Assembly: GCF_048128805.1 (NCBI RefSeq) | Contig: NC_136001.1 | Location: 6,020,001-6,084,000 of the forward strand | From: Centroberyx gerrardi | Taxonomy: Eukaryota > Chordata > Actinopteri > Beryciformes > Berycidae | Direction: 5' to 3' | Length of the DNA: 64,000 bases | The notes under the pieces: generated by a model | Told to the model about the DNA's origin: nothing | What the model saw: the letters and a program-made list of their open reading frames with translations, nothing else | Databases searched by the model: none | Position numbers and translations under genes: made by a program | Shown here: positions 22,991-35,459 of the stretch, one piece after another | How positions within the stretch are numbered: the stretch's first letter is position 1 | Layout: the number at the start of each line of letters is the position of its first letter

Positions 22991-24340
22991 CTAAGGTCGT
23001 AATGTAAAATGTCTAGCAGAGTGCCGAGTTGGGTCTGGTAAACCAAAGCACAAATTACCGCTGATGTCATTGCCAAGATAGAATGTGTTTAAAACTCAGG
23101 CTTCATAAACTAAGTTATGGACTTCCCATCTGCTACAATACAACCTGTGGTTTCCAAGGGCATGGACCACAATATTATAAACATTTGGTTTGGCAAGTAG
23201 GCCCCGGGATAAACAAGAAATGACCAATAGCCAGCTACAGTTGAACCTCTCACACCTACCTAACATAATCTAAATTAGGATCTTTGAGGTGACATCACTT
23301 TGCTAGCTAGCCAGTACTGAAGGCTGCTAATTTGCATTTTCTTCTGCACTGACCGATTAGCACTGTCCTTTTGACAGTGCTAATTGGAGTGTGAGGAAAC
23401 GTCCTGGCGGTAATTACCTTTAGCCATCATACATGCAAAACTATAGATTATTGCTCGTAGCATTATTTTCATTATTTATTCATATCACCTCACCATGATG
23501 CTGGATAGCGGCGTTAGCTGGTTCAGTGCCAGGATCTTTTGCGGGGCGTGGAGACAATTTCGATGGTACACACGGATCAAAACAATGAGGAAAATCCTGC
23601 AAATGTTCCATTTTAGTATTTGTTCCTACTAATGGCGTACTTTTGTCCGAGTTGTATCGTATACACGATAAACCAGACAGCACTTGAATGTACAATAATG
23701 CTGTTCCTTTTGTCTCCCTGTAGGACCTTTCTCCTTGGCTCCTTAGTACGTGTCAATGAGGCAACATTCTTATGGTACTACACATCTAGACAAACAAGAT
23801 TCCATTACACAGCGCAGCACAAAGTAATAAGACCTGTCATAAGACATATCAGCCTATATCAGTTTAGCCTTTATAACACATTTGAAAAAGAGATCTGAGA
23901 AAGTAGCAGCGAAGCTAGCTGCAGAAAACCACAAATACGTGACAATAGTCAGACAGGTGCAGCAATTGACTACCAACTGAATTTTATTGACCCGCAGTTC
24001 CTTGACAAAAAAATATCTTAACTGGTAAAGTGAAACTGGCACACTGGCACGCCTCTTTCTGCAAATTGCACTACATGATAGTCCTGAGCCAATGGAATGC
24101 AGCAATCTACACACTTATGCTTATGAAATCTAAAAACTCCAAACTTGCATATTCCAATATGTTGTAACTTTATGTGATTTTAGATAGCCACAAATCTTGC
24201 CTTTTAAAGTGAATGCATTAGAAACCTCATATCACTTGAGAAATAAAGCTAAACCTGAATAATTTGAAAGCATGTGAGTTTTATTTATTCCTTTATTTCT
24301 AACGTACGAACGTACATACTGTTTGTGTTGTGTTAAACTC

Positions 24341-24382
24341 CCCCCCCCCCCCCCCCCCCCCGCACACACACACACACACACA
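24341..24382. repeat. poly(C) plus (CA)n
   Basis: A run of about 20 C followed by ~10 CA units. Confidence 0.9.
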
Positions 24383-24736
24383 CTCCCATTTGCAAAATTT
24401 AAATTTTTATCTCTCCTTCCTGTATTCTATAATTGCTATTATTTCCTTTTGGTGAGATGTGTGGCTGTTGTGAGCATGAGCAGGGAGGGCTGAGCAGAGG
24501 GTGGCAGAGGGACTGCGAGGGAGAGGGCAGAGGGAGGAAGTTCATTAAAACGTATCAGCAATTAGGGAAAGAAGCAGGACCGGGCGAAGGCTGCAGAGTG
24601 CAGCTGGGGAGTGAATAGGGCAGGGAAAATGTGACGAGTGTGGTGTTTTGGAGGCAAAGCTGTGTATTAACTAGATGTAACTAATTCAGACAACAATAGT
24701 GACATCAAGTGGTTCAGCCTTGCTGCAAGTCAGCTT

Positions 24737-25250
24737 GCCAGTGGTGGAAAGAGTACTAAAATATCCTACTCAAGTGGAAGTATTGTTACTTTGCTGATAT
24801 TCTACTTAAGTAGAAGTAAAAATACTGGTGTAAAAATCTAGTTAAAGTGAAAAGTAGCTCATTTAAAATGGACTCAGAGTAAAAGTTACTGAGTTACTTT
24901 GTAGAAAAGATAACGTTAGATGTTTTCTTTTCCATGTGATTCTAAAAGGAGAGAGGACAGAGTTCAAACTAAAAATAAAGTGCACAAACAAAGTAAAGTC
25001 AGATTACTCTTGTTTTCTTTGCTGACCGTTCTCTGTAAATGGCTCCACGGTTAGCCAATTTACAATGGTCCAGTTTCTGTTGCTGATGGAGAGACACAAA
25101 ATCTGTCCTCTGTTATGGATGGAATTTCAAATGTAGTGAAGTACAACACTTCAGTGAAAACATACTTAAGCAAAATTAAAATGACTGACTTTAAAACATA
25201 CTCCTGAAAGTACAAGTACACAAACAAGCTACTAAATTACAGCATTGCGT
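24737..25250 (+). mobile_element. hAT-like non-autonomous repeat (family copy 2)
   Basis: Starts CAGTGGTGGAAAGAGTACT and contains TCTACTTAAGTAGAAGTAAA and GTAAAAGTTACTGAGTTAC, a very common fish repeat end. Copies 1 and 3 (17.8 and 30.1 kb) share these words in reverse orientation. Confidence 0.65.
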
Positions 25251-25254
25251 ATGA

Positions 25255-25530
25255 AGTGTATTCATTGCACATGGGATAATGGAATGCTTGTATCTATGGG
25301 AGCCTGAGGGGAAAACTCCTGACAAAGAGGGACTGGATTATCCACCCTAATGTCTGACGGCCGGTCTGCTGCTTGCACATTCAAGTTACCATACCATGAA
25401 ATCAATGGAAAAGTTAGGACTGACTTGATAAAAAATAATACCATCAGCTTCCTGTCAACACTGAAAACATTAAGCCTCCGCAAAAAATACTGTAGTCGCT
25501 TGTAGCTCTGAACAAGTTCCACTGTCTGAC
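25255..25530 (-). mobile_element. LINE RT C-terminal fragment
   Basis: The minus-strand peptide YFLRRLNVFSVDRKLMVLF followed by KSVLTFPLISWYGNLNV is the conserved region after the RT domain in fish L2-like LINEs. The fragment has no start codon of its own and ends in unrelated sequence. Confidence 0.75.
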
Positions 25531-25908
25531 TTTTAATAATTGGCAGGGTGGATGTGGTGTCCCTTTAAAATCAATAGCCATATGCTTTGGTTTTGACACT
25601 TCTTAACCTGATCACACCGCTGCACTGACTCCTCAACCACAGGCCCATGCTGTGATGGCTCCCCATGCTGACAAATTTGCAGACTGACAATAAGCCAATA
25701 GTCTCTCCTCCAAGTGACTAATGGGGACGGGACGCCCCCTTGTGGTCAGCCTGTGGAAGATGAGCACTGCTTGGATAAGACACCAACCCTCTGGGGCCTG
25801 CATGTAAGAGATCCACAATCCATTTTACAACATTGAAATTAAGATTAAAAAGTATGTGTAGTTTGGCCTAAAGCAACCTGCTCCCATCCCTTTGAGGCCA
25901 ATATTTTT

Positions 25909-26462
25909 GGCCAAAAATTCCAAGTATTCAGTGTTTCCCACATAATTGTATTCTTGTCAGGGTGGAAAAGCCTCTGAAACCACATTTAGACTATCATGGG
26001 ACACTAAAACTCTCTACTGAAAGCCAGAATGATGAAATTAGTAGCTTTACATTTCTGCAGGCCTATCACCTCAAAACCAGAACATCCTGAACTTTTTTTG
26101 AAATTAAAATTCCTCTCCTTACTGTAATTGTACAGTCAGTGTGGTCCACCTCTGATATAATGGAGGTTCCTCACTGACCACAGCTACAGAAAACAGTCCG
26201 GGAAAACTGATTCTCACATTTCATTTATTCCTTTAATTATTCTATATGTATGTTCTTCTTTTAAAGGCCTAAAGTAGCGCAGAGTTTCTCCAATCATTGA
26301 ATAGGTGTGGTGGGTCACCCTGCCATACTAATCCTAAAATAATTCCATTAGTCTGGTTTAGAGTCTCATGATGGTCTAAATGCTGTTTCAGAGGCTTTTC
26401 CACCCTGACAAGAATACAGTTCTGGGGGAAAACACTGAATAATTGGAATTCTTTTGACCTAA
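25909..26462. mobile_element. TIR element with ~75-bp terminal repeats
   Basis: AATTCCAAGTATTCAGTG, TTCTTGTCAGGGTGGAAAAG and CCTCTGAAA at the left are mirrored by TTTCAGAGGCTTTTCCACC, CTGACAAGAATACAG and CACTGAATAATTGGAATT at the right. The CAGTGTTTCCC word is hAT-like, but the repeats extend outward past it, so the superfamily is uncertain. No ORF inside. Confidence 0.7.
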
Positions 26463-27369
26463 AAACGGTCAGACGTAAAGATACTGAGCATCGGTAACAT
26501 ATATTTTGGTAACCAAACCCATACAGGGAATTAATGCAGTCTCACTCCTGTTTCCCATGTAACAGATATGACATAAGTAATCCTGGTAAAACATGTTAGC
26601 ACTCTCTACACCCTTCCAGTTTCTTTGGATTGTCCTGTTTGCAGTTGCATCAGATTGGATTCTACACACAACCCAACCAGTATCTATAACTGCTGTCTTG
26701 CAACGTTGAGAGGCCAAATGTTACACTGATGACCTGAGAAGACACCCAAGATGAGACATGACAACAGTGTTCAGTGTGATTGACGCATGTCTTATGTCAC
26801 CAGTGTATTTTAGATTTTAAAACACATCAGTATCTCTGACAGCTTGGGCGCTATATTTAGACGGGTCATTACATAAGCTTTCCTTACATAATGCTATTAT
26901 TCTCACGCCACTGAGCATCGCTGTCTCTTTGCTTGTTTCTAATGGATGAGACAGTATATTATGTTCAAGTATCTGATTCTGCGGTCGATTTCAAGCATCA
27001 GAGTCATTTCTTATTTGTTCTCACTGTACCAGAGTGGAGCAATATGTTGTATGCGACAGTGCAGAGATCTCACCACTAGGGGTCAGTGTTGAAGATGTTT
27101 TGTTCCTGACTTGCCCTGAACAAAGCCCTCTGAGTTTCTTTGTTTTCATCACTGACAACATCTCAGATATTATTTTAAATGGGGAATAAATTGGAGATGA
27201 ACGGGAAGTTCTAAGCTGTTTTGCCATTTCCCTGAAACCTAAAAGAGATAAATTGAATTGCAGCGTTCCCATGTGTCTTTATGTGACACGTAGTCATCTA
27301 TGTTCTAATTTTGTTCATTCTTCTCATGTATTTATTAGCTTATATTTCATAAAACAAGAGGTGAACTGG

Positions 27370-27670
27370 TCTTTACCATCAAGGTTCCTAGACTTGGGAT
27401 CGAGCTGCCTGAGGAGCTCAGGCTGGTAAATCTGTATCATCTTTTAAATCACTTTTTAAGACTCATTTTTATAGACTTGCTTTTATATACTGATATTTTA
27501 TTATTGTTTTTGACCTCCCTTTTGTTTCTTGCCTGGTTTTATATGACCTACCTTGCTTTCAAAGCTTTTGCTGTTGATTTTATGTGTTCTTTTACTCCGT
27601 TGTATCAGAGTAACTGTGCTTGAAGTGCTATAGAAGCAAAGATTGTGATGATGATTGTGATTATGATAGA
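27370..27670 (+). mobile_element. LINE 3' end fragment
   Basis: A reading such as LGIELPEELRLVN followed by SLLRLIF-like residues, then GTGCTATAGAAGCAAAGAT and a TGATGAT-type tail, resembles the C-terminus and 3' tail of fish LINEs (normally GTGCTATACAAATAAAG with an ATT repeat). Diverged. Confidence 0.5.
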
Positions 27671-28599
27671 CTAATTGATTACTGTAGATATATCGAAATA
27701 TTGAAATAAATTTGAGATCACATTAACAAGTCACAGAGAGATGCCTCAGCGCCCTCCCAGTGCTCAGTCCCACAACCAGCTGACTTCACTTTGTCCTCCT
27801 GGTATTTCAAGGCTTAGTGATGATAACTGAGGGAGTCACTGCTCTGGAGGCGTTTCCAACGTTTAATTCTTCTCTTTTGCATGTTAATGACGAGAGGGGA
27901 TTGGCCAAGCTCCCCTCTGTTTGCACTGTTGGTGTACATGCAGAGGCTTTCTCCCTCTCTCTATCACAGGTTAGATAATAAATCTAACTAATCTCATTAG
28001 AACATTCAAATTAATTCCTTAATCCTGTGCTGGGGATACAGTAAAATGTGAAATGTGATCTTTACGTCTGACATACAACCTCCACAAAGTAAACTAATAA
28101 TGTGTGAAAATTGACTGGTAAATAGACAGCCTTTGAATTAACGGATCAAATAATTAAGGATATGGTATCATTACTTCAAAAACTGAATAAAAGATCCTCA
28201 ATTCTTTTCTAGTAAGCATTGTATTTTTTGTCCCTTGCTTATGTGTGGAGTTCACTAACGCTGACTTCTTCTACAGTTACACTCATTGCAAGACATCAGC
28301 ATAGGCCCACACTGTAAATTGCAGCTTCAAAAGATACAGTATTGATCTTCACAAACCGAGATAATGACACAGTGTTGCTTATCAGTGGTGATTGATTGGC
28401 TACTGCATGATTATTGCTTGATTGATTGCTTATGGTAAATGTTGTCGTTGGTCCTTTTTACAGCTCTCACTCAGACCCGGATGTGTTCAGGATAATCTCA
28501 TTGTAGCCACAGCCCTCTCTCTGCGTAGGTAGGTAATCCACTCTCAAACAAATGCTATACTACCTGATGATCAACTCAAGACCTTGGAGGACTTTTGAC

Positions 28600-29084
28600 C
28601 AGAGAGAGGGCATGCCTCTTACTTTTTCTATGATTGCTTGGTATGGTAACCTGAACATCAGGGACAAAAACCACCTGAGCTATATTGTGAAGGTGGCTGG
28701 TAAGGTGATAGGTGTCCCACAGTCCCCCCTGACGGCTATCTTTGACCAGCAGGTTCTCCACAAGGCCAGGTCTATATTAGACTGCACAAACCACCCCCTT
28801 CACTTTGAGTTTGAAACTCTTCCCTCAGGCCGTAGAAACTCCTTTGTTCCCTGTGCAATAACTCTGCTTAATCTACGCATGTAATTTAGCATTTTAGAGA
28901 TTGTCTTGTTGTACTATTGTGTTCTGTATATTGTATGTACAGGAAACATTTTTGTACTTTTTGTTTTTGTACTTTTTGTTTTTGTTTTTGTATTTGTGTT
29001 GTTTTTTATCTTGTGCCAATGACTACAAGTCAAGTTTCCCATCTGGGATAATAAAGTGACTGAACTGAACTGAACTGAACTGAA
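28600..29084 (+). mobile_element. LINE ORF2 C-terminus with intact 3' tail
   Basis: Reads IAWYGNLNIRDKNHLSYIVK, HKARSILDCTNHPLHFEFE and LPSGRRNSFVPCAITLLN, the standard C-terminal block of a fish LINE. An A/T-rich 3' UTR, AATAAAG and a TGAAC tandem tail (29061-29084) follow, marking the true 3' terminus. The 5' part is missing, as expected for a 5'-truncated insertion. Confidence 0.8.
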
Positions 29085-30079
29085 ACTGCCTTAAGTGGAT
29101 TTAACCCAGTTATGCAATATGCGTGCAATGGAAACTATGGCCTCTAGTGGAAGGCATGTCAGGGTAAATAGTAGACATTTGTTGTGTGTGAATAACAGTC
29201 AAGCTCTAGCACTGTCATGTGAACTAATATATAGGAAAACACAGTCATAGATGATGGACAAGAATTTCAATTTCAACATATTGAACTGCCTGGAGTAAAT
29301 GATCCCTTATTGCTCCCTGGGCTTTGGATTAACCTGGCTTGAGTGGCTGGAGAAAAATACACACTATGATGCCTCAGTCCCAGTGAGTTAGTGAAGGAAC
29401 CAGAGTCCAGGACAATTGGACAGGAAAGGGGTGTATTTCCCACATCCTGGTGTTACTAGCCTGAAGGCTGCAGCGCTACATATGCTTCTGCATGTCGATC
29501 GCCTGATAATGTTGGACATGTCACATTCCAAGTGTGCATCCTTTCAGTGCTGGGAAGCTCTCAGGGAAATGAGTCCAGTATTGTTGGTGCTTAATTACAC
29601 AGAGCAAGGCCTGTCATCTCCAATTTCTGTTCAGCCCCAGGAGAGCCCAGTCAGCATGAGGCCTACGCTGCACAAGGAAGTAAAACATAATGCTTTGATG
29701 ACTGTTGTAAAGTAGGAAAAGCTGCTGTGAATGACGTCCGAAAAACAAATAATTCACTCCCTATGTAGCACACCTGAGCAGAACAAGAGTCAAGAGAGAA
29801 GCCAAATTCAGTCATGCCAGAATAATGTTCAGATTCATTCATTTTATTTCCAGATCTTTAGCCAGCACAGGGTGTATTGGCCATTGTGTTGGTTATAGAT
29901 TTAGAATGAACTCATTTGAATAAATCAACTAATTTGAATAGTGTTCTGGCATTAACTGCATGTGCGTGCCTCCCCATGGGGAGTATCTATTGCAACTGGT
30001 AGTTCTTGGAATGCACCACGCTTAGTGTTACAACACTTGTTACTGCAACTGAGCAGCATCTTTTAATTATTTTTTGAAG

Positions 30080-30615
30080 TCAGTAATTTGTCATTTTACT
30101 TTTACTTAAGTAGCTATGTTTTGACCATAGGTTTTGACTGAAGTATTATACTTCACTACTTTTTAAGCCACATTAGTTTCAGGCCACTAGTGTTAGCACT
30201 GCATCAGCTTCTGGCTCAAACCTGCACTACCAGGTAGAGGAAGCAGTAAGTAACTAACTGTAACATTAAATGGTAAAATGTATCCATGATGATAGTTTAT
30301 TTAGTTTAACATCCATCCAGCTACAGTTGCCTATTTTGTATTGCCTAGTCGTTGCTAGCTAGTTCACTAGCTTTGCTAGCTAGCTGGATATCTAATAGCA
30401 AAAGAAACAGTGTAGTATGTCCTGTTTATTTTTCTTTTATCAGATCCATATAATGATGTGAATTTCACAATCTTATTTTTAACTCTTAACAACGCTTATA
30501 TCAACATGCACAATATGACATATTGAACTCTGTGTCCTTTTTACAAAGATCATATGGAATGATGTCTATAACTCTTCTACATTTTAATTGAACTAAGTAG
30601 ATTTTCCTCACTCCT
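30080..30615 (-). mobile_element. hAT-like non-autonomous repeat (family copy 3)
   Basis: Shares TTTACTTTTACTTAAGT, TGACTGAAGTATT, AACATCCATCCAGCTAC and CTAGCTTTGCTAGCTAGC with copy 1 at 17.8-18.45 kb, in the same order. Confidence 0.6.
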
Positions 30616-32720
30616 GTTTCTTGTGTAACAGGTAGCCTTTGACATAAGTAGACCTGCTAAATAAGAGCCTCCTCACATGCTCTTGCTGGGTATTCAGGCT
30701 GTACTGGCTTCCTGAAACATAACCTGCGTCTGTAAACAGCAGCCTACTACTGACAGAGCCGTATACCCTGCAGCTAGGAAACAGACAGGCTTAACACAAA
30801 GCAGGCAGACCCGTGTCGCATGTTCAGGGCGGACACATGTGTTACATGAGAGACTTCATGGGTTTAGCTGGATGAAACTAGCTGTGTGATGAAGCTAATG
30901 TGAAAGGTCACCGAGTTCAGACGCTGGAGGGAAGTGAAAGGAGACATGCTTCATTTAGAGTGTGTTGTGTAACTATTTGAAGCCACGCAGAAGCCAGAGG
31001 TGTCAGAGGTCAAGGGTCATGTATGCCTGGTTAGATTGGATTATTCATCTTGGGGCAGAGTGGCAGTTTTGTTATGATACTGGTATTCCAGGCAGCCACT
31101 GAAACCCGTCTCTTTACCTTAAACCATCTCTTTAACATGAAACACATAGGACAGGTTTAATGGGGCATTCTGTTGTGCTTGTGGATTAGTCAGGCGTGTT
31201 GATTTGCACTGAGGTGTGTGATGGGATAGTTCTAAGTTCCAAGTTGAACTCACGTGACAGGTTTTCCAAGGAGAGATCCAACAAGCGTGAACGCACCGAC
31301 TGTCAGTCTAGTTTCACATAAAACCAATGGGCTCATGTACAGCGTCAAGGCTGCAAGTTGTGGGAACTGTTCCAAGCGTTCTCTAAATAATGTGAAATCT
31401 GATACCAGTCAAATATGACAATGTGATGTGTTGGTCTGTCTATATTACTACTGTACAACTGCCACTGCTGTGGACTGCAGCACTAATTCCAACTTTACAG
31501 ACTGCATAACAATATTTCATTCTTAGGCAACTCCCAACCACGTGGATGAAGAATTCTCCTTGTTATTACGATCTCTTTTTTCCTTTTTTTTGTGTTAATT
31601 TTATTCATAATTCTTTTCTGTGTGTGGGCATGGAGGTTGGTAGTGAAACGATTTGCACGACTGTCCTTTCTGTGCCCTCCTTTATCTGAAATTGAATGTA
31701 TCTCAGTTCACTTTGGGCCTACCTGCGCTGCCGACTTACAGGAATGGAGGGCTGAATTGTCTTTGTTTACCTGGGAAAATTCAATAAATAAGAAATTTAC
31801 CAAAAAGGAGTGTCTGTGTTGTCTGCTGTAAAGGTTAATCTCACCATTTTTTTTCACAAAACACTTAAAACTGCACAAAACATTTGAGCACTTTGGTGAC
31901 CCCAAGTGGCAGCAGGTTTTTTGGAAGTTTGAAGGACTTCATTACCCAGAAATCATGTAACGTAACATCAATAAACTCGTCCTAAATGTCTTCTTCTTAG
32001 TGTGTGGGGGTATCTCTGGTGTCTCAGTGAGTGGTGATGGGACACTCTTCTCTGTCGCAGCTCAACTCAAACAATCTTCAATGTCCATTTTCGCGTGTCA
32101 TCCTCATCTGCTTTCTGTATATTGATCTTGGTGCAAGAATACAACACAATACTCATAAAGGTTCCCACTTATGAAGACAGCGAGTCCCAAGAATTGAATA
32201 GCAGCCACAATTATTTTTTAATACATGAGGACACAGGATGGCCAAGTTCAACATCGGCCCAAACAAGCACAAAATTGTCACAATATGATATTATGGCACA
32301 GTAAATATTCATATTAAGCTTTCACATTCACATTAGCTTTGGAAACTATTTTGAGTTGATATCAGAAAGATGTTTAGGTCCCGACTTCACAAAGCGATGC
32401 AGGCAGCAGCTATGGGCAATTATGGAAGTCATGTCAACTTTCATTTTGGAGCTATATTTACACTGGTTTTCAATGTTGCTGCAGGCCGTCATATCAACAT
32501 GTATTCAACGTCACAATGCTGACTTTCTACCAAGCGGGAATGCTTCACATTCCTTGACAGGCACCCCTGTCCCACTAAAAGGCGTTTTTGTTGTTGTCCT
32601 ACCACAATACTCTTGTCATTTCTAGCAAATGCTTCAAGAGAACTGTGCTTCATTTCACAGGCAGCTGAAAACACAGTTGTACACTGTAGCATTCACTCAC
32701 AGCCTTAACGGAGTCGTATT
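30616..32720. other. intergenic, nothing recognised
   Basis: Short unconvincing open frames only; no repeat ends identified. Confidence 0.3.
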
Positions 32721-32725
32721 GTTGT

Positions 32726-32762
<37 letters not shown>
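32721..32762. repeat. (TG)n microsatellite
   Basis: About 20 TG units. A (CA)n tract follows at 32887-32914. Confidence 0.9.
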
Positions 32763-32886
32763 GAAGAGCCTCAGTCAGCTGATGCAACATTTGTCTTCTC
32801 AGATGACTGCTTGTTCACACAGAGCTGCTAAACAAACCTGCCTTCATTCTTAACTGTATTCCTCTGCTAGCAGTGATCACTGAGTT

Positions 32887-32914
32887 TACACACACACACA
32901 CACACACACACACA
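32887..32914. repeat. (CA)n microsatellite
   Basis: About 14 CA units in opposite phase to the TG tract 125 bp upstream. Confidence 0.9.
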
Positions 32915-34609
32915 GAGGCACAACACCGAGTAGGCATAACTGACAACACATGCACACGAACACTGTTAGAGTGATATATGGGGGCCGATATTGAACTTTT
33001 ATTAAAAATCAGATCTGGTCCAGTCAGTGCCGTCCACTTTTGATATGACGGATATGATGCAGTTTGATTGATTATATATTTTATTGTAGAATTGATTAAT
33101 ACTATACTGGTTGTCTATGAGAAGACCTTAACCTGAATTGATTCTAATGAGACATTTTTATCAGATTCCACACAAGTACATATGATTATTTTTTGGGGGT
33201 TTCAATCCAAAAAAAGGCGTCTGTTACCTTCAGGGACACACAGGACACCCCCCCCCCCCTCATTCAAACATCAGCTAAATACTTCATGTAAATAGAACTG
33301 CTAGTATTATGAATAGTTTCCTTTCCCGTGAAGGGAAAAGGGACTTGAAAACTGGAAACCAGACTCGTGACAGTTGCTGGACTTCTACCAGCATTGCTTT
33401 TTTTACTGCGCCACTGTGCTGTATCTTCATAGTGAGTTGATTTTCCTGCCACAGTTCCTCTTAGGGGAGAAATCCTGCCAAGCCACAGTCTCTTTTGTCA
33501 TTCTAGGCACGAGGCAACAATGCATAATTCAGTAACCCTGCATCTCAGCACAGCCTAAAAACACATGGAACCGTGCGTCTTGAAGAGAAGAGAACATTGT
33601 ATCACTCATGCATGAGCTGATATGCCTCCGTAGCTTTGTCACATTCAGCATCCAGCATCACTACAGTGTGTGCTTCCTGTGGTGGGGCTGTGTGATGCTG
33701 GCTTGTCTAGCCATGTTAACACACTGTTGGGTACACATTGAGCTTTCTAATGGGTGTGTGTAGGGGCGGGGGTGGGGTCATTGAGATAATGAATTGAGAT
33801 AACATTAGAGATTAGAGAAGATGGGTGTAGTTTTACATAAATGCCTAGTGCAGCTTTAACCTAATTCCTGTATGTATGTTTTCTTCTCCTTGTTCCAGAG
33901 GTAGTTCAGTGTTTTGCCAGTTTATTATTCCTCCAATTTTCATGAACCACAGTGTTCAGGTGAACAACACAGTTCACCTCATTTAACAGTTGGCATGGGA
34001 TGTGCTCCAATGTGTTTATCGCACGCCTAAAGGGAATAGCATGTCTGTCATGTTACATGTTGCGTTGGGGGTACAATGGGTTCAACAGCTGTTGGCAATC
34101 ACAAACAGTCTGTCAAACTATTGTACTGCAACATGCATGGTATTCAGAGGTCTGCAAAGACGGTATGATCTTTTTCATTTCATAATTATTTTAGGTATTA
34201 TTTGATATCTGGACACCAAGTTTTTTGGTAGATTGTCCGGTTGGTCAACTTACCCGTTAAGTGATAAGAACATACAGTAGACACCAAAATCATCATTGTT
34301 GGCTCCGGTCCTTGATGTTAACACAGCAGCATACACTGCATGATAAGTGATAGTAGGCCATTTGCATTATCCAATCTAAGAACATTGACCTTTAAGTAAT
34401 AAAAAGTTGTTGTTTTTTTATCAAATGGCCAGTAGATTCATTATTTTTAAAAATGAAATATAAACTCAGTATAGCTGCAGCCAGGTTTATTTTTGGAACT
34501 ATTTCAGGTGAGCAACCATGTGTTCAATTGCTGCACACTGATTGTTAGCTGTACACAGTAGAAACAGGGAAAGTAGTACGTTATTTTTGTATTATTACAT
34601 GGCTATGCT
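32915..34609. other. intergenic, nothing coding
   Basis: Around 33065-33115, TTATTGTAGAATTGATTAAT and ACTATACTGGTTGTCT resemble 16547-16582 in ccn5 intron 2, suggesting a dispersed repeat. A C-run occurs at 33247-33259. Confidence 0.35.
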
Positions 34610-34889
34610 GAATACTCAATTCTGATTGGCCAATGAACGCATTTTGAGGTCGGTTTTTCAGACCCCAAATCATTTTAAAACAATATTTCATGTCAAATGA
34701 AAAATAACAAATAAAATAAGCCTGACAGATTTAAAATGTTTTTATGAGTTAAAGTAACTGACAAGCTCCTGCCAAAAAAAATAAATAGTCCCAACATTAC
34801 TGCAATCATAGCAACGTAAAACAGCAGCCTGTCACTCAGAAATAACAGACCTCAGAATGATTTCATTGGCCAATCAGAATTGAGTATTC
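34610..34889. mobile_element. MITE with ~28-bp perfect-type TIRs
   Basis: GAATACTCAATTCTGATTGG then CCAATGAA at the left, exactly mirrored by TTCATTGG then CCAATCAGAATTGAGTATTC at the right. Internal DNA is A/T-rich with no ORF. The near-identity of the ends suggests a fairly recent insertion. Confidence 0.8.
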
Positions 34890-35459
34890 AAATGTAAATT
34901 TGAGCAATCTTCTACACAAAACTGCTATACTTGGCTGCATATCATTTAAGATTACTTACTATTTAGCTTTAGTTATCATTTTCTCACTTTTGAGATAATG
35001 CTAGTAGTCTACTATCAGTCAACATAGTGTATGCTAAAGTGTTAGCATGCAGCCAAAGATCTACCGGGGACCTATGGATGATTTTTGTGATTTTTGTGGG
35101 ACGATCTACCCAAAACTTGGTATGCTCCTTGGGCTGCAAGATGCACGTTTTCAGTCAGCACCACTTCACACGTCAGCTCTGCCAGCCCATTTTGTGGTGA
35201 GGCAGTGCAGAAGTCAACCATGTAATAACAAGTGCCACTGGAAATCTCAAGAGATTTATTGGCAGCTTGTTGTCAGTTGTTCCCATTTAACAACTGGTTG
35301 CCGATGTCCTTTGGGCATAAGGAAGGGCAAAGCAGGCACACCCAGCCAACCGTCATGAAAACAAAATGCTTAAATGCTTTCCTTAACTGAATTCTTTCCC
35401 CCGGCTGGCTACACACTCCTATGACTATCACACAACGATCAGAATTCACACTGAAACAC

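Noticed and set aside
23480-23695. 71-residue minus-strand frame with many Pro and Cys
   Set aside because: No splice or start support and no family similarity; probably chance or repeat-derived.
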